Below, piece by piece: positions 36,211 to 45,926 of a stretch of DNA of 64,000 nt (the first letter of the stretch is position 1; the number at the start of each line of letters is the position of its first letter). A program made the translations under genes and the position numbers. Source of the stretch: Anaerotalea alkaliphila (GTDB taxonomy: Bacteria; Bacillota; Clostridia; Lachnospirales; Vallitaleaceae); contig NZ_JAAEEH010000001.1 of assembly GCF_010179735.1 (NCBI RefSeq), forward strand, positions 124,001-188,000, read 5' to 3'. Below the pieces are notes generated by a model that saw only the letters and a program-made list of their open reading frames with translations, was not told where the DNA came from and searched no databases.

Positions 36211-37553
36211 AGGGGAAAATCTATTTGGTGTCCTTGGGATGCGACAAGAACCTGGTGGACTCGGAAGTCATGCTGGACATGCTGCAGGATGCCGGCTATG
36301 GAGTGACCAACGAGGAGCAGGAAGCAGACGTGATTGTGGTGAACACCTGCAGCTTCATCCATGACGCCAAACAGGAGAGCATCGAAACCATCCTGGAGAT
36401 GGCGGCCAACAAGGAGGCAGGGACCTGCAAGGGCCTGGTCGTCACCGGTTGCCTTTCGGAAAGATACAAGGAAGAGCTGCTGGTGGAGATGCCGGAAGTG
36501 GACGGGATCCTGGGTGCCTCCAATTACGACGAGATCCTGCCGGCGGTGGAAAGCATTTTGGCGGGGAACCGATTCAAATCCTTCCGGAGCATAGACCACA
36601 GCCCGGCCCCCCATGTGCGCAGGGTGACAGAAACCGCAGGAAGCCATGGGTACCTGAAGATTGCGGAAGGTTGCGACAACTTCTGCACCTACTGCATCAT
36701 CCCCAAGCTGCGGGGCCGTTTCAGAAGCCGTGACATGGAGAGCCTTGTGGAAGAGGCCCGGCTCCTGGCGGCAAAAGGGAAGAGCGAAATCATCCTGGTG
36801 GCCCAGGACGTGGGAAAATACGGACTGGACCTCTACGGATCCAGGAAGTTGCCGGAACTCCTGGAGAAGCTGGCGGCTGTGGAGGAGGTCCAATGGATCC
36901 GGCTGCTGTACGTATATCCGGAAGACGTGACCGAAGGCCTCATCCAGGCGATGAAGAGGGAACCCAAGGTGCTTCCCTATCTGGACATGCCCATGCAGCA
37001 TGCGGACAACGGAATCCTGAAATCCATGGGACGCAAAAGCAGCCGGGAAGAGCTGGAGAGGCTGGTGGAAACCCTCCGCCGGGAGGTTCCAGGCATCTGC
37101 ATCCGGACCACCTTCATCGTCGGTTTTCCCGGCGAGACGGAAGAGGCCTATGGGAACCTGTATGCCTTTGTGGAGCGGATGCGGCTGGACCGGGTGGGCG
37201 TATTCACCTATTCCAGGGAGGAGGACACCCCCGCGGACAGGATGGAAGGGCATGTTCCCGAGGAGGAGAAGGTCCGCCGGCAGGAGGAGCTTCTGGCACT
37301 CCTGCAGGAGATTTCCCTGGAGAACAACGGTGGGATGGTGGGCCAGGTCCTGGAAGTGGCGGTGGAAGGATACATGCCGGAAAACGAGGCGTACGTTGGC
37401 CGTTCCTACAGGGACGCCCCCCAGGTGGATGGGCTGGTCTTCTTCCCCGCCCCCTTTGAATTGCTTTCGGGACAGCATGTGCGGGTGCGGATCACCGCCG
37501 CCAACGAGTATGACCTGATGGGAGAGTTGGTGGAAGATGAATATAGCGAATAA
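36207..37553 (+). CDS. rimO: Ribosomal protein S12 methylthiotransferase RimO
   Basis: A 448-residue radical-SAM enzyme that adds a methylthio group to an aspartate of ribosomal protein S12. An N-terminal UPF0004 domain ([14 protein letters not shown]) is followed by the radical-SAM domain with its three-cysteine cluster C156-x3-C160-x2-C163, and a C-terminal TRAM domain (about 380-445). The GTG at 36207 overlaps the folD stop; a longer extension into folD is rejected. It overlaps pgsA by 17 bases. Confidence 0.94.
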   Translation: MKGKIYLVSLGCDKNLVDSEVMLDMLQDAGYGVTNEEQEADVIVVNTCSFIHDAKQESIETILEMAANKEAGTCKGLVVTGCLSERYKEELLVEMPEVDGILGASNYDEILPAVESILAGNRFKSFRSIDHSPAPHVRRVTETAGSHGYLKIAEGCDNFCTYCIIPKLRGRFRSRDMESLVEEARLLAAKGKSEIILVAQDVGKYGLDLYGSRKLPELLEKLAAVEEVQWIRLLYVYPEDVTEGLIQAMKREPKVLPYLDMPMQHADNGILKSMGRKSSREELERLVETLRREVPGICIRTTFIVGFPGETEEAYGNLYAFVERMRLDRVGVFTYSREEDTPADRMEGHVPEEEKVRRQEELLALLQEISLENNGGMVGQVLEVAVEGYMPENEAYVGRSYRDAPQVDGLVFFPAPFELLSGQHVRVRITAANEYDLMGELVEDEYSE

Positions 37554-38070
37554 ACTGACGATTTTAAGGGTGTTCATGATCCCCTTCTTCTTGCTGGTGC
37601 TTTATGTGGTGGAAAAACCCTGGGGCAACTACGCCGCATTCGTGGTGTTCGCCCTGGCCAGCCTGACGGATTGGCTGGACGGATACCTGGCCCGGTCCAG
37701 GAACCTGGTTACGGACTTCGGAAAATTCATGGACCCTTTGGCGGACAAACTGCTGGTGGCCGCGGCCCTGGTCTATTTTGTGGAGGCCGGAATGCTGCCT
37801 GCCTGGGTGGTCATCCTCATCATCAGCCGCGAATTCGTCATCAGCGGATTCCGGCTGGTGGCAGCCACGAACGGGCAGGTCATCGCCGCCAGCAACAGCG
37901 GAAAGGTCAAGACGGCCTCCACCATGGTCATGATCCTGTACCTGCTGCTGGGATTGGAGGGAAGCGCCTTCTACTGGATCGGCATCCTTTTGGTGGCGTT
38001 TGCGACGGTGATGACCCTGTGGTCGCTGGTTGAATACATTTGGAAGAACATCAAAATATTCCATGCATGA
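37537..38070 (+). CDS. pgsA: CDP-diacylglycerol-glycerol-3-phosphate phosphatidyltransferase
   Basis: A 177-residue membrane enzyme that makes phosphatidylglycerophosphate. It has the CDP-alcohol phosphatidyltransferase motif DGYLARSRNLVTDFGKFMDP with LADK following. There are about five or six membrane segments. It overlaps rimO by 17 bases, so the genes are translationally coupled. The rimO-pgsA-cinA-recA order is typical of Firmicutes. Confidence 0.95.
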   Translation: MNIANKLTILRVFMIPFFLLVLYVVEKPWGNYAAFVVFALASLTDWLDGYLARSRNLVTDFGKFMDPLADKLLVAAALVYFVEAGMLPAWVVILIISREFVISGFRLVAATNGQVIAASNSGKVKTASTMVMILYLLLGLEGSAFYWIGILLVAFATVMTLWSLVEYIWKNIKIFHA

Positions 38071-38080
38071 GCGTGGCGGG

Positions 38081-38110
38081 AAGCTGCAGGAACAAACTCC
38101 TGCGGCTTTT
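38081..38110 (+). terminator. Weak hairpin between pgsA and cinA
   Basis: AAGCTGCAGGA and TCCTGCGGCTT form an 11-bp stem with a T-G wobble and a 6-base loop, ending in TTTTCC. A short T-tail means partial termination at most. Confidence 0.5.
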
Positions 38111-38132
38111 CCTATACAAGGAGGGGAATGGC

Positions 38133-39395
38133 ATGACAGACGAATTGTTGGAAAAGCGTGGAGGGGAAATGATTTTTGTGGGGACGGAGCTCCTGCTGGG
38201 AGACATCCTGAACACCAATGCCCAGTATCTGAGCCGGAGACTGGCGGACCTGGGAATATCCTGCTATTACCAGACCGTGGTCGGAGACAATGAGGAGCGG
38301 CTGCTCCAGACGATCCGCACCGCCCGGGAAAGAAGCGGGTTGGTGCTGCTGTCCGGGGGATTGGGGCCCACGGTGGACGACATAACGAAAGAGGTGCTGG
38401 CCAAGGCTTTGGGAAGGGAATTGCATCTGCATGCCTCCAGCAAGGAAAGGATTGAGGCGTTCTTCAGGAAAAGGGAAATCGTGCCGACACAGAACAATTG
38501 GAAGCAGGCCCTGCTTCCGGAAGGCGCCTGGGCCCTGGAGAACGAAAACGGCACGGCGCCAGGGGTTTTCCTGGAGGACGGGGGCGTCCTTTTCTTCCTG
38601 CTGCCGGGTCCGCCCAACGAGCTGGTCCCCATGTTCGAGAGCGGCGTGGTTCCGGTGCTCCGGGAGCGGGCCCGGGGAGTGATCCTCTCCAGGACGCTGA
38701 AGCTGGTGGGCATCGGGGAAAGCGCGGCGGAGCATCTGGTGCGTCCCCTGATGGAATCCCAGAGGAATCCCACATTGGCCCCTTATGCGAAGATGGGGGA
38801 GGTGCATTTCCGCATGACGGCCAGCGGGGCCACCCCGGAGGAGGCGGAACGCCTCCTGGACGCCCTGGAGGTGGAGCTGGAGCCGCATGTGGGGGCGTAT
38901 GTCTTCACCAACCGTCCGGAGGAGCTGGAGGATGTGGTGGTGCGCATGCTCGGGGAAAAGGGATGGAGCGTTTCCTTTGCGGAATCCTGCACCGGAGGTC
39001 TTCTGGCTTCCACCCTGGTGAATACGGACGGAGCTTCCGAAGTCTTCGCCGGCGGCGTTGTGGCCTACGGCAACAAGGTGAAGGAAGAGCTCCTGGGGGT
39101 CCCGGCGGAAACGCTGCTGAACCACGGGGCCGTCAGCGGAGAAACTGCGGAAGCCATGGCGGAAGGGGTCCGCAGGACCTTGAAAACGGACGTGGGCGTC
39201 TCCATCACCGGCATCGCCGGACCGGGAGGCGGAACCCCGGAGAAGCCTGTGGGCCTTGTCCACATAGGCTGCAGTTGCGGCGGGAGGACCTGGTCCGTGC
39301 GGCATCTCTTCTCCGGCAACAGGAGAAAAGTGCGGGAGTCCGCGGCCAAGACAGCCCTTGTCACCCTCTACCGGACACTGCGGGAGATGTCCTGA
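38133..39395 (+). CDS. cinA: CinA-family nicotinamide nucleotide amidohydrolase
   Basis: A 420-residue protein. The N-terminal molybdopterin-binding-like (COG1058) domain has GTELLLGDILNTNA and LSGGLGPTVDD; the C-terminal NMN deamidase domain has FAESCTGGLLAS and SITGIAGPGGGTPEKPVG. In pneumococcus CinA is a competence-induced partner of RecA, and the family recycles pyridine nucleotides. ATG 38133 has AAGGAGGGG upstream. It precedes recA but recA has its own SOS promoter. Confidence 0.95.
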   Translation: MTDELLEKRGGEMIFVGTELLLGDILNTNAQYLSRRLADLGISCYYQTVVGDNEERLLQTIRTARERSGLVLLSGGLGPTVDDITKEVLAKALGRELHLHASSKERIEAFFRKREIVPTQNNWKQALLPEGAWALENENGTAPGVFLEDGGVLFFLLPGPPNELVPMFESGVVPVLRERARGVILSRTLKLVGIGESAAEHLVRPLMESQRNPTLAPYAKMGEVHFRMTASGATPEEAERLLDALEVELEPHVGAYVFTNRPEELEDVVVRMLGEKGWSVSFAESCTGGLLASTLVNTDGASEVFAGGVVAYGNKVKEELLGVPAETLLNHGAVSGETAEAMAEGVRRTLKTDVGVSITGIAGPGGGTPEKPVGLVHIGCSCGGRTWSVRHLFSGNRRKVRESAAKTALVTLYRTLREMS

Positions 39396-39447
39396 GTTAC
39401 CGCAACCCGGGGTGTCGACGGACGTTTCGCCATTTTGGGAAAACCGG

Positions 39448-39476
39448 TTGACGTCTCCCGGGGGATGGGTTATAAT
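39448..39476 (+). promoter_or_regulatory. recA promoter
   Basis: TTGACG, a 17-bp spacer and a perfect TATAAT. Transcription would start near 39483, inside the SOS box at 39482-39495. Confidence 0.85.
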
Positions 39477-39481
39477 TGAAC

Positions 39482-39495
39482 CGAACAGAAGTTCG
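39482..39495. promoter_or_regulatory. LexA/DinR (SOS) operator of recA
   Basis: CGAAC-AGAA-GTTCG is a perfect match to the Gram-positive LexA/DinR box CGAAC-N4-GTTCG. It covers the predicted start of transcription, so LexA binding would block recA transcription until DNA damage. lexA itself is not in the window. Confidence 0.92.
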
Positions 39496-39506
39496 ATTCG
39501 AAAAAC

Positions 39507-40658
39507 ATGGAAAGGGGAAACCTGGCAGGCCCCGGGCCCCAGGCGTGGCAAGCATTGAAAGACGACAAGAAGAAGGCGTTGGAGGCTGCGGTCTCGCAAA
39601 TAGAAAGAAGTTACGGCAAAGGTTCCATCATGAAGTTGGGGGAGCGGGGGGACAAGATGAACATCGAGACGATTCCCACCGGATCCCTCAGTCTGGACAT
39701 CGCCCTGGGAGCCGGAGGGATTCCAAAGGGACGTATCGTTGAAATCTACGGACCCGAGTCCAGCGGAAAGACCACCGTGGCCCTCCACATGGTGGCGGAA
39801 GTCCAGAAGAGGGGTGGCATCGCCGGGTTCGTGGATGCGGAGCATGCCTTGGACCCCCTGTATGCTAAGAAGATCGGCGTGGACATCGACAACCTCTACA
39901 TTTCCCAGCCGGACAACGGGGAGCAGGCCCTGGAGATCACCGAAACCATGGTCCGGTCCGGTGCCATCGACATCATCATCGTGGATTCCGTGGCCGCCCT
40001 GGTCCCTAGAGCGGAAATCGAAGGGGACATGGGCGATTCCCATGTCGGCCTCCAAGCCAGGCTGATGTCCCAGGCCCTCAGGAAGCTGGCGGGGGTCATC
40101 AGCAAGTCCAACAGCATCGTGGTGTTCATCAACCAGCTGCGGGAGAAGGTGGGCGTCATGTTCGGAAGTCCGGAGACGACCACCGGGGGGAGGGCGCTTA
40201 AGTTCTACGCCTCCATCCGCCTGGATGTGCGCAAGATCGAGACTTTGAAGCAGAGCACGGACATGATCGGTAACCGGACCAGGGTCAAGGTCGTGAAAAA
40301 CAAGATCGCCCCTCCGTTCAAGCAGGCGGAGTTCGACATCATGTTCGGCCAGGGGATCTCCAAGGAAGGGGATGTGCTGGACCTGGCGGCGGAGAACGGC
40401 ATCGTCCTGAAGAGCGGCGCATGGTATTCCTATGGGGACATCCGGATGGGCCAGGGAAGGGAAAACTCCAAGCAGTATCTGGTGGAAAACCCGGCTGTTG
40501 CCGCGGAAATCGAAAACAAGGTCCGCGAGAAGTTCGGACTGGCGGCTACGGCATCGGCCCCAGCATTGGAGGAATCGGTTGCGGCCGTGGAGGCGATGAC
40601 CGGCAAGGGAGGCAAAGCGGCGGCTGACAAGGGAGAACTGCAGGATGCGGATCTCTAA
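39507..40658 (+). CDS. recA: Recombinase RecA
   Basis: A 383-residue strand-exchange recombinase and LexA co-protease. Walker [10 protein letters not shown] is at residues 82-90, with [27 protein letters not shown] and [12 protein letters not shown]. The ATG at 39507 has no upstream ribosome site and adds about 16 residues ([16 protein letters not shown]) relative to ordinary RecA. An in-frame TTG at 39555 would put Walker A at residue 66, as in typical RecA, so the true start may be downstream. SOS-controlled; overlaps recX. Confidence 0.96.
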   Translation: MERGNLAGPGPQAWQALKDDKKKALEAAVSQIERSYGKGSIMKLGERGDKMNIETIPTGSLSLDIALGAGGIPKGRIVEIYGPESSGKTTVALHMVAEVQKRGGIAGFVDAEHALDPLYAKKIGVDIDNLYISQPDNGEQALEITETMVRSGAIDIIIVDSVAALVPRAEIEGDMGDSHVGLQARLMSQALRKLAGVISKSNSIVVFINQLREKVGVMFGSPETTTGGRALKFYASIRLDVRKIETLKQSTDMIGNRTRVKVVKNKIAPPFKQAEFDIMFGQGISKEGDVLDLAAENGIVLKSGAWYSYGDIRMGQGRENSKQYLVENPAVAAEIENKVREKFGLAATASAPALEESVAAVEAMTGKGGKAAADKGELQDADL

Positions 40659-41304
40659 GCTGTTAAAGAACGGGAAAAAGACAGAGGTCTTTTTGGACGG
40701 AAAGTACGCCTTCTTCCTCTATGGGGGAGAGGTGGAAAAACACGGGCTCCGGGAGGGGGAAATCCTGGAGCCTGAAATTTTTGCAACCCTCCACGCCCAA
40801 GTTCTAGCAAGGGGGAAGCGCAGGACCTACCACCTCCTGGGCAAAAGGGACCATACAAGCCATGAACTCAGGAGGAAGCTTGTCCGAGGGGGCTATGCGG
40901 AGGAGGATGCGGAGGCCATTCTGGAATACTTCAAGGAAAAGGGGTTCGTGGACGACGTCCGTTACCTGGAGGACCGGATCCGGCAACAGGGTGGCAGGAA
41001 AAGCAAGAACGCATTGGCTTTCGGATTGCGCTCCCAGGGACTGGAAAGCCGGCAGGTGGAGCAGGCCTTGGTCCAGGCGGAAGGGGAAGGACTGTTGGAC
41101 GACAGGGCAAGCGCTCTAGACGCCGCCAGGAAAAAGGTTTCCGGAAAGTGGGAGCGCTTGGAGGAGATGGCCTGGAAGCGGAAACTCTGGTCCCATCTCC
41201 AGTACAAGGGATATTCCCATGAGACCATCGGCTGGGTGTGGGAGCGTCTGCAGGAGGAGTGCCTGGACCGGCGGGAGCAGGAGGAAGACCCGGAGGACAG
41301 GTAA
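40645..41304 (+). CDS. recX: Regulatory protein RecX
   Basis: A 219-residue, highly charged helical protein that inhibits RecA filament extension. It has three-helix repeats with motifs such as [20 protein letters not shown] and [13 protein letters not shown]. It starts inside the end of recA (14-base overlap), so it is translated with recA and induced by SOS. This is the usual recA-recX pairing. Confidence 0.9.
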   Translation: MRISKLLKNGKKTEVFLDGKYAFFLYGGEVEKHGLREGEILEPEIFATLHAQVLARGKRRTYHLLGKRDHTSHELRRKLVRGGYAEEDAEAILEYFKEKGFVDDVRYLEDRIRQQGGRKSKNALAFGLRSQGLESRQVEQALVQAEGEGLLDDRASALDAARKKVSGKWERLEEMAWKRKLWSHLQYKGYSHETIGWVWERLQEECLDRREQEEDPEDR

Positions 41305-41320
41305 AAAGAGCACATTAAAC

Positions 41321-41349
41321 TTGACATTGTACCCAAAAAGATATAGAAT
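41321..41349 (+). promoter_or_regulatory. Promoter of rny
   Basis: A perfect TTGACA, a 17-bp spacer and TAGAAT. Transcription would start near 41356, about 53 bases before the rny ATG. Confidence 0.8.
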
Positions 41350-41408
41350 TTAACTGTTGTATACGGCAACACCTGTACAATGAAAATTACATATAGAGGA
41401 GGTGTACA

Positions 41409-42968
41409 ATGCAATTAGGAATTGTTTCTGTCGTCATTATTGTTCTAGTGGAAGCTTTTTTGCTTGGATTGCTGGCGTTCTACGCAGGCGTCGCCTATAG
41501 GAAAAAGGTCGCCGAAGCCCAGTATGGATCCGCGGAAGCCAAAGCCATGAAAATCGTGGACGATGGCATCAAGGAAGCGGAAAACATCAAAAGGGAAGCA
41601 CGCCTGGAAATAAAGGAAGAAACCTACAAAATCAAGAATGATTTGGAGAAGGAAGTAAAAGAGCGTAGAAACGAGTTGCAACGTCTTGAGAAGCGGGTGC
41701 TCCAAAAGGAAGAAACCCTGGACAAGAAGCTTGAGAACTTTGAGAAGAAGGAAATTCAAATCCACGAGAAGGAACTGCAGCTGAAAGAGGTGCAGGAAGA
41801 AGTGGAGGGGCTCAAAGGACAGCATCTGTTGGAACTTGAAAAGATTTCCGGTCTCACCTCCGAACAGGCAAAAGAATTTTTACTCAAATCGGTCGAAGAG
41901 GAAGTGAAACACGAGACGGCGGTTCTGATCAAGGAATACGAAGCCAGAGCCAAAGAGGATGTGGGCAAGAAAGCCAAGGAACTGTTGGCGAATTCGATTC
42001 AAAAATGCGCGGCCGACCATGTGGCCGAAACCACGGTCTCTGTCGTCAACCTGCCCAATGATGAAATGAAAGGGCGGATCATCGGTCGTGAAGGAAGAAA
42101 CATCCGTACGCTGGAGACGCTTACGGGAATCGACCTGATCATCGACGACACGCCTGAAGCGGTCATCCTCTCGGGATTCGATCCCGTACGCAGAGAGGTC
42201 GCAAGGATTGCGCTGGAAAAATTGATTGTGGATGGAAGGATCCATCCGGCAAGAATCGAAGAAATGGTCGAAAAGGCCAAGCGGGAAGTGGAAGTCATGA
42301 TCCGTGAAGAAGGGGAGAACGCGACCTTCGACACAGGCGTCCATGGAGTGCATCCCGAACTGGTCCGTTTGCTGGGCAAGATGAAATTCAGGACCAGCTA
42401 CGGACAGAATGTGCTGAAACACTCCATTGAGGTGGCACAGCTGAGCGGCATCATCGCTGGAGAAATCGGATTGGATGTGCGCGTCGCCAAGAGGGCGGGG
42501 CTTCTCCATGACATCGGCAAGGCTGTGGACCATGAGGTGGAAGGTTCCCATGTGACCATCGGCGCGGAGCTTTGCAGGAAATACAAGGAATCCGCAGTCA
42601 TCGTGAATGCCGTAGAGGCCCACCATGGGGACGTGGAGCCGGAATCCCTGATCGCCGTCATCGTACAGGCTGCGGATACCATATCCGCCGCAAGACCGGG
42701 AGCAAGAAGGGAAACGCTGGAATCCTACATCAAACGGTTGACCCGTCTGGAAGAGATTGCGGACAACTTCAAGGGTGTGGAAAAATCTTTTGCCATTCAA
42801 GCAGGACGGGAAGTCCGGGTCATGGTCATTCCAGACCAGACGACGGACGACGAAATGGTCCTGTTGGCCAGGGACATCGCAAAGAAAATCGAGGGCGACC
42901 TGGATTATCCGGGACAGATCAAAGTCAATGTGATCCGGGAAACCAGAGCTGTGGAATTTGCAAAATAG
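41409..42968 (+). CDS. rny: Ribonuclease Y
   Basis: A 519-residue membrane-bound endoribonuclease that starts mRNA decay. An N-terminal membrane anchor (about 3-25) is followed by a long coiled coil (about 40-190), a KH domain ([20 protein letters not shown]) and the HD domain ([17 protein letters not shown]). AGGAGG precedes the ATG. In spore-formers spoVS often follows; here a terminator (42977) and an aminotransferase follow. Confidence 0.97.
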   Translation: MQLGIVSVVIIVLVEAFLLGLLAFYAGVAYRKKVAEAQYGSAEAKAMKIVDDGIKEAENIKREARLEIKEETYKIKNDLEKEVKERRNELQRLEKRVLQKEETLDKKLENFEKKEIQIHEKELQLKEVQEEVEGLKGQHLLELEKISGLTSEQAKEFLLKSVEEEVKHETAVLIKEYEARAKEDVGKKAKELLANSIQKCAADHVAETTVSVVNLPNDEMKGRIIGREGRNIRTLETLTGIDLIIDDTPEAVILSGFDPVRREVARIALEKLIVDGRIHPARIEEMVEKAKREVEVMIREEGENATFDTGVHGVHPELVRLLGKMKFRTSYGQNVLKHSIEVAQLSGIIAGEIGLDVRVAKRAGLLHDIGKAVDHEVEGSHVTIGAELCRKYKESAVIVNAVEAHHGDVEPESLIAVIVQAADTISAARPGARRETLESYIKRLTRLEEIADNFKGVEKSFAIQAGREVRVMVIPDQTTDDEMVLLARDIAKKIEGDLDYPGQIKVNVIRETRAVEFAK

Positions 42969-42976
42969 GAATGGGA

Positions 42977-43029
42977 AGAGGCTGCGGCCAGTCCTGTCGG
43001 AAGACAGGCTGCCGCAGCCTCTTGTTTTT
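42977..43029 (+). terminator. Terminator after rny
   Basis: AAGAGGCTGCGGC and GCCGCAGCCTCTT form a 13-bp stem, with an inner CCTGTC/GACAGG stem, followed by GTTTTT. This is a strong intrinsic terminator. Confidence 0.9.
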
Positions 43030-43100
43030 GTGCACGGGGAAAGAGCACCTTCTTGCGCACCAGAGAATTTGCAAAAAAATGAATCTTTGAAAATAAAAAC

Positions 43101-43129
43101 TTGCATAATGGCATCTGGCATAGTATAAT
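43101..43129 (+). promoter_or_regulatory. Promoter of the aminotransferase gene
   Basis: TTGCAT, a 17-bp spacer and TATAAT. Transcription would start near 43136, about 25 bases before the chosen ATG at 43161. Confidence 0.75.
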
Positions 43130-43160
43130 GTATCCATTAATGAAAAGGTGGTGCAATTGG

Positions 43161-44351
43161 ATGTTATCAAACAAAGGAAGCCAGATCAGACCCTCGTCGA
43201 CCCTGGCCATCGATGCGAAAGCCAAGCAGATGCAGGTGGATGGCATTGATGTAGTTGGATTTGGAGCAGGCGAACCGGATTTCGACACCCCGGACCATAT
43301 CAAGGAAGCAGCCATCAAGGCCATAGAGGAAGGGTTCACCAAATACACACCGGCGTCTGGAGTCTTGCAGCTGAAGGAGGCCATCTGCAGGAAGCTTGAA
43401 GAGGACAACGGGCTGCACTATGAATCGGACCAGATTGTGATCAGCAATGGCGCCAAGCATTCCCTGATGAACGTGTTCCAGGCAATCCTGAACCCGGGGG
43501 AGGAAGTGATCATTCCGGCTCCCTACTGGATCAGCTATTCCGAGATGGTCAAGATGGCGGACGGAATTCCGGTCATCGTCAAGCCCCACAAGGAAAACAA
43601 CCTGAAGGTGGTGCTGGAGCAGCTGGAGGCGGCGGTCACCCCCCGGACAAAGGCAATCATCATCAACAGCCCCAGCAATCCGTCCGGCATGCTGTACCAC
43701 AGGGAAGAACTGCAGGAAATTGCGGAGTTCGCAGTCAGGCACAACCTGTTCGTGGTTTCCGACGAAATCTACGAGAAGCTGATTTATGGGGATGAGGAGC
43801 ATGTGAGCATCGCCTCCCTGGGGCAGGACATCTACGAGCGCACCATCGTGGTCAACGGGGTTTCCAAGAGCTATTCCATGACAGGATGGCGGATCGGTTA
43901 CACCGCTTCCAGCAGGGAGGTGGCCAAACTGATGGGCAACATCCAAAGCCATGCCACCTCCAATCCCAACTCCATAGCCCAAAGGGCGGCGATCGCAGCC
44001 CTCACCGGTCCCCAGGAGCCGCTGAAGGTCATGAAGGAGGCCTTCAACGAGCGCAGGATCTACATGTACAACCGGATCAAGGCAATGCCCTATCTGGAGC
44101 TGCTGGAACCCAAGGGGGCGTTTTACGTGTTCGTGGATGTTTCCGCCCTGTTCGGAAAGAGCTGCAGGGGGGAAACCATCCGTTCGGCGGCGGACCTGGC
44201 CAGACTGCTGCTGGAGCAGGTACAGGTTGCCGTCGTGCCCTGTGAGGACTTCGCCTACGAGACCCACATCCGGCTGTCCTACGCCATTTCCATGGAGAAC
44301 ATCCGGAAAGGCCTGGACAGGCTGGAGGCTTTTCTGAAGGAAATCGAATAG
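43161..44351 (+). CDS. Class I/II pyridoxal-phosphate aminotransferase (aspartate-type)
   Basis: A 396-residue PLP enzyme of the fold-type I aminotransferase family, close to bacterial aspartate aminotransferases. VVGFGAGEPDFDTP is the substrate/dimer region, the NSPSNPSG motif binds the cofactor, and the PLP lysine lies in NGVSKSYSMTGWRIGY. The ATG at 43161 has AAAGGTGG upstream; an extension to 43101 would cover the promoter and is rejected. Aspartate/oxaloacetate exchange is the likely reaction, but other amino donors are possible. Confidence 0.93.
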   Translation: MLSNKGSQIRPSSTLAIDAKAKQMQVDGIDVVGFGAGEPDFDTPDHIKEAAIKAIEEGFTKYTPASGVLQLKEAICRKLEEDNGLHYESDQIVISNGAKHSLMNVFQAILNPGEEVIIPAPYWISYSEMVKMADGIPVIVKPHKENNLKVVLEQLEAAVTPRTKAIIINSPSNPSGMLYHREELQEIAEFAVRHNLFVVSDEIYEKLIYGDEEHVSIASLGQDIYERTIVVNGVSKSYSMTGWRIGYTASSREVAKLMGNIQSHATSNPNSIAQRAAIAALTGPQEPLKVMKEAFNERRIYMYNRIKAMPYLELLEPKGAFYVFVDVSALFGKSCRGETIRSAADLARLLLEQVQVAVVPCEDFAYETHIRLSYAISMENIRKGLDRLEAFLKEIE

Positions 44352-44367
44352 CAGAGCCGTTTTGATG

Positions 44368-44392
44368 GAAGCGCGTGCCGGGCACGCGCTTC
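44368..44392 (+). terminator. Terminator after the aminotransferase
   Basis: GAAGCGCGTGC and GCACGCGCTTC form a perfect 11-bp GC-rich stem with a CCG loop, followed by TTGTTGT. It abuts the -35 of the purB promoter. Confidence 0.65.
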
Positions 44393-44395
44393 TTG

Positions 44396-44424
44396 TTGTC
44401 TGGCGGGAGCCTTTATGCTATAAT
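44396..44424 (+). promoter_or_regulatory. Promoter of purB
   Basis: TTGTCT, 17 bp, then a TGC-extended TATAAT. Transcription would start near 44431, about 55 bases before the purB ATG. Confidence 0.75.
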
Positions 44425-44485
44425 AACCTAATGGTCCAACACGGTTCAATGTTCACAAAACATAGATTTTGAAAGGAATGCGGAT

Positions 44486-45916
44486 ATGTACGATACCTAT
44501 GAGACACCTTTGGGATCCAGATACGCCAGCAAGGAAATGCTGTATATCTTTTCCCCGGACAAGAAATTCAAGACCTGGCGCAAGCTGTGGATTGCTTTGG
44601 CGGAGGCGGAACAGGAGCTGGGAATCGCCATCACGAAGGAACAGATCGCCCAAATGAAGGCGGCTGCGGAGGACATCAATTATGACGTCGCCAGAAAAAG
44701 GGAGAAGGAAGTGCGCCATGACGTGATGGCCCATGTGTTCGCCTATGGTGAGCAGGCTCCCCTGGCCAAGCCGATCATCCACCTGGGAGCCACCAGCTGC
44801 TATGTGGGGGACAATACGGACATCATCCTGATGGACGAGGCCCTTGAACTGTTGAAGGTGAAGCTGGTGAATGTCATGGACAAACTGGCCGCATTCGCCA
44901 TGGAGACGAAGGATGTGCCCACCCTTGGTTTCACCCATTTCCAACCGGCGCAGCTGACGACGGTCGGAAAGCGCGCCACCTTGTGGCTGGAAGACCTTTG
45001 GATGGACTACCAGGACATCGTATTCCAACAATCCAAGCGCAGGCTCCGGGGCGCGAAGGGCACCACCGGCACCCAGGCCAGCTTCCTGAGCCTGTTCAAT
45101 GGGGACCAGGAAAAGGTCAAGGCGCTGGACAGGATGGTGGCGAGGAAGATGGGATATGAGGACACCTTCCCTGTCACAGGGCAGACCTACCCCCGGAAAC
45201 TGGATTCCCAGTTCCTGAACATCCTCAGCGGCCTGGCCCAGTCCGCCTACAAGTTCAGCAACGACATCCGCCTCCTGCAGAACCTGAAGGAGATTGAAGA
45301 ACCCTTCGAGAAAAGCCAGATCGGTTCTTCCGCCATGGCTTACAAGCGGAATCCCATGCGTACGGAAAGGATCTCTTCGCTGGCAAGGCACGTGATCGTC
45401 AATGCCTTGAATCCGGCCATCACCGCTTCCACCCAGTGGTTCGAGAGAACTTTGGACGACAGCGCCAACAAGCGTCTTTCCGTTCCGGAGGCGTTCCTTG
45501 CCATGGACGCCATCCTGGAAATCTACATGAACGTCATGGACGGACTTGTGGTGTACGAGAAGGTCATCCACCAGCGGATCATGAGCGAGCTGCCCTTCAT
45601 GGCGACGGAGATGATCCTGATGGAAGGCGTCAAGCGCGGAGGTGACCGGCAGGAACTGCACGAGAGCATCCGGGTCCATTCCATGGAGGCGGCCAAACAG
45701 GTGAAGATGGAAGGCAAACCCAACGATCTGATCGAAAGGATCCTGGGAGACGGGAACTTCAAGATGTCCGAGGAGGAAATCCAGGCCATCCTGCGTCCGG
45801 AGAACTTCACGGGCATGGCAGGACAACAGGTGGTGGATTTCGTGGAAGGTGTCATCCGGCCCATCCTGGAGTCGCACAAGGATTCCCTGGGGAAAAAAGC
45901 CGAGCTGAACGTATAA
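44486..45916 (+). CDS. purB: Adenylosuccinate lyase
   Basis: A 476-residue lyase that acts twice in purine synthesis: on SAICAR to AICAR, and on adenylosuccinate to AMP, releasing fumarate. The fumarase/aspartase superfamily signature is GSSAMAYKRNPMRTE, with the H-containing THFQPAQLTT and the early LGATSCYVGDN motif. Standard length. It is the only purine biosynthesis gene here and sits before proC without a clear metabolic link. Confidence 0.96.
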   Translation: MYDTYETPLGSRYASKEMLYIFSPDKKFKTWRKLWIALAEAEQELGIAITKEQIAQMKAAAEDINYDVARKREKEVRHDVMAHVFAYGEQAPLAKPIIHLGATSCYVGDNTDIILMDEALELLKVKLVNVMDKLAAFAMETKDVPTLGFTHFQPAQLTTVGKRATLWLEDLWMDYQDIVFQQSKRRLRGAKGTTGTQASFLSLFNGDQEKVKALDRMVARKMGYEDTFPVTGQTYPRKLDSQFLNILSGLAQSAYKFSNDIRLLQNLKEIEEPFEKSQIGSSAMAYKRNPMRTERISSLARHVIVNALNPAITASTQWFERTLDDSANKRLSVPEAFLAMDAILEIYMNVMDGLVVYEKVIHQRIMSELPFMATEMILMEGVKRGGDRQELHESIRVHSMEAAKQVKMEGKPNDLIERILGDGNFKMSEEEIQAILRPENFTGMAGQQVVDFVEGVIRPILESHKDSLGKKAELNV

Positions 45917-45926
45917 GGGGTGCGCT

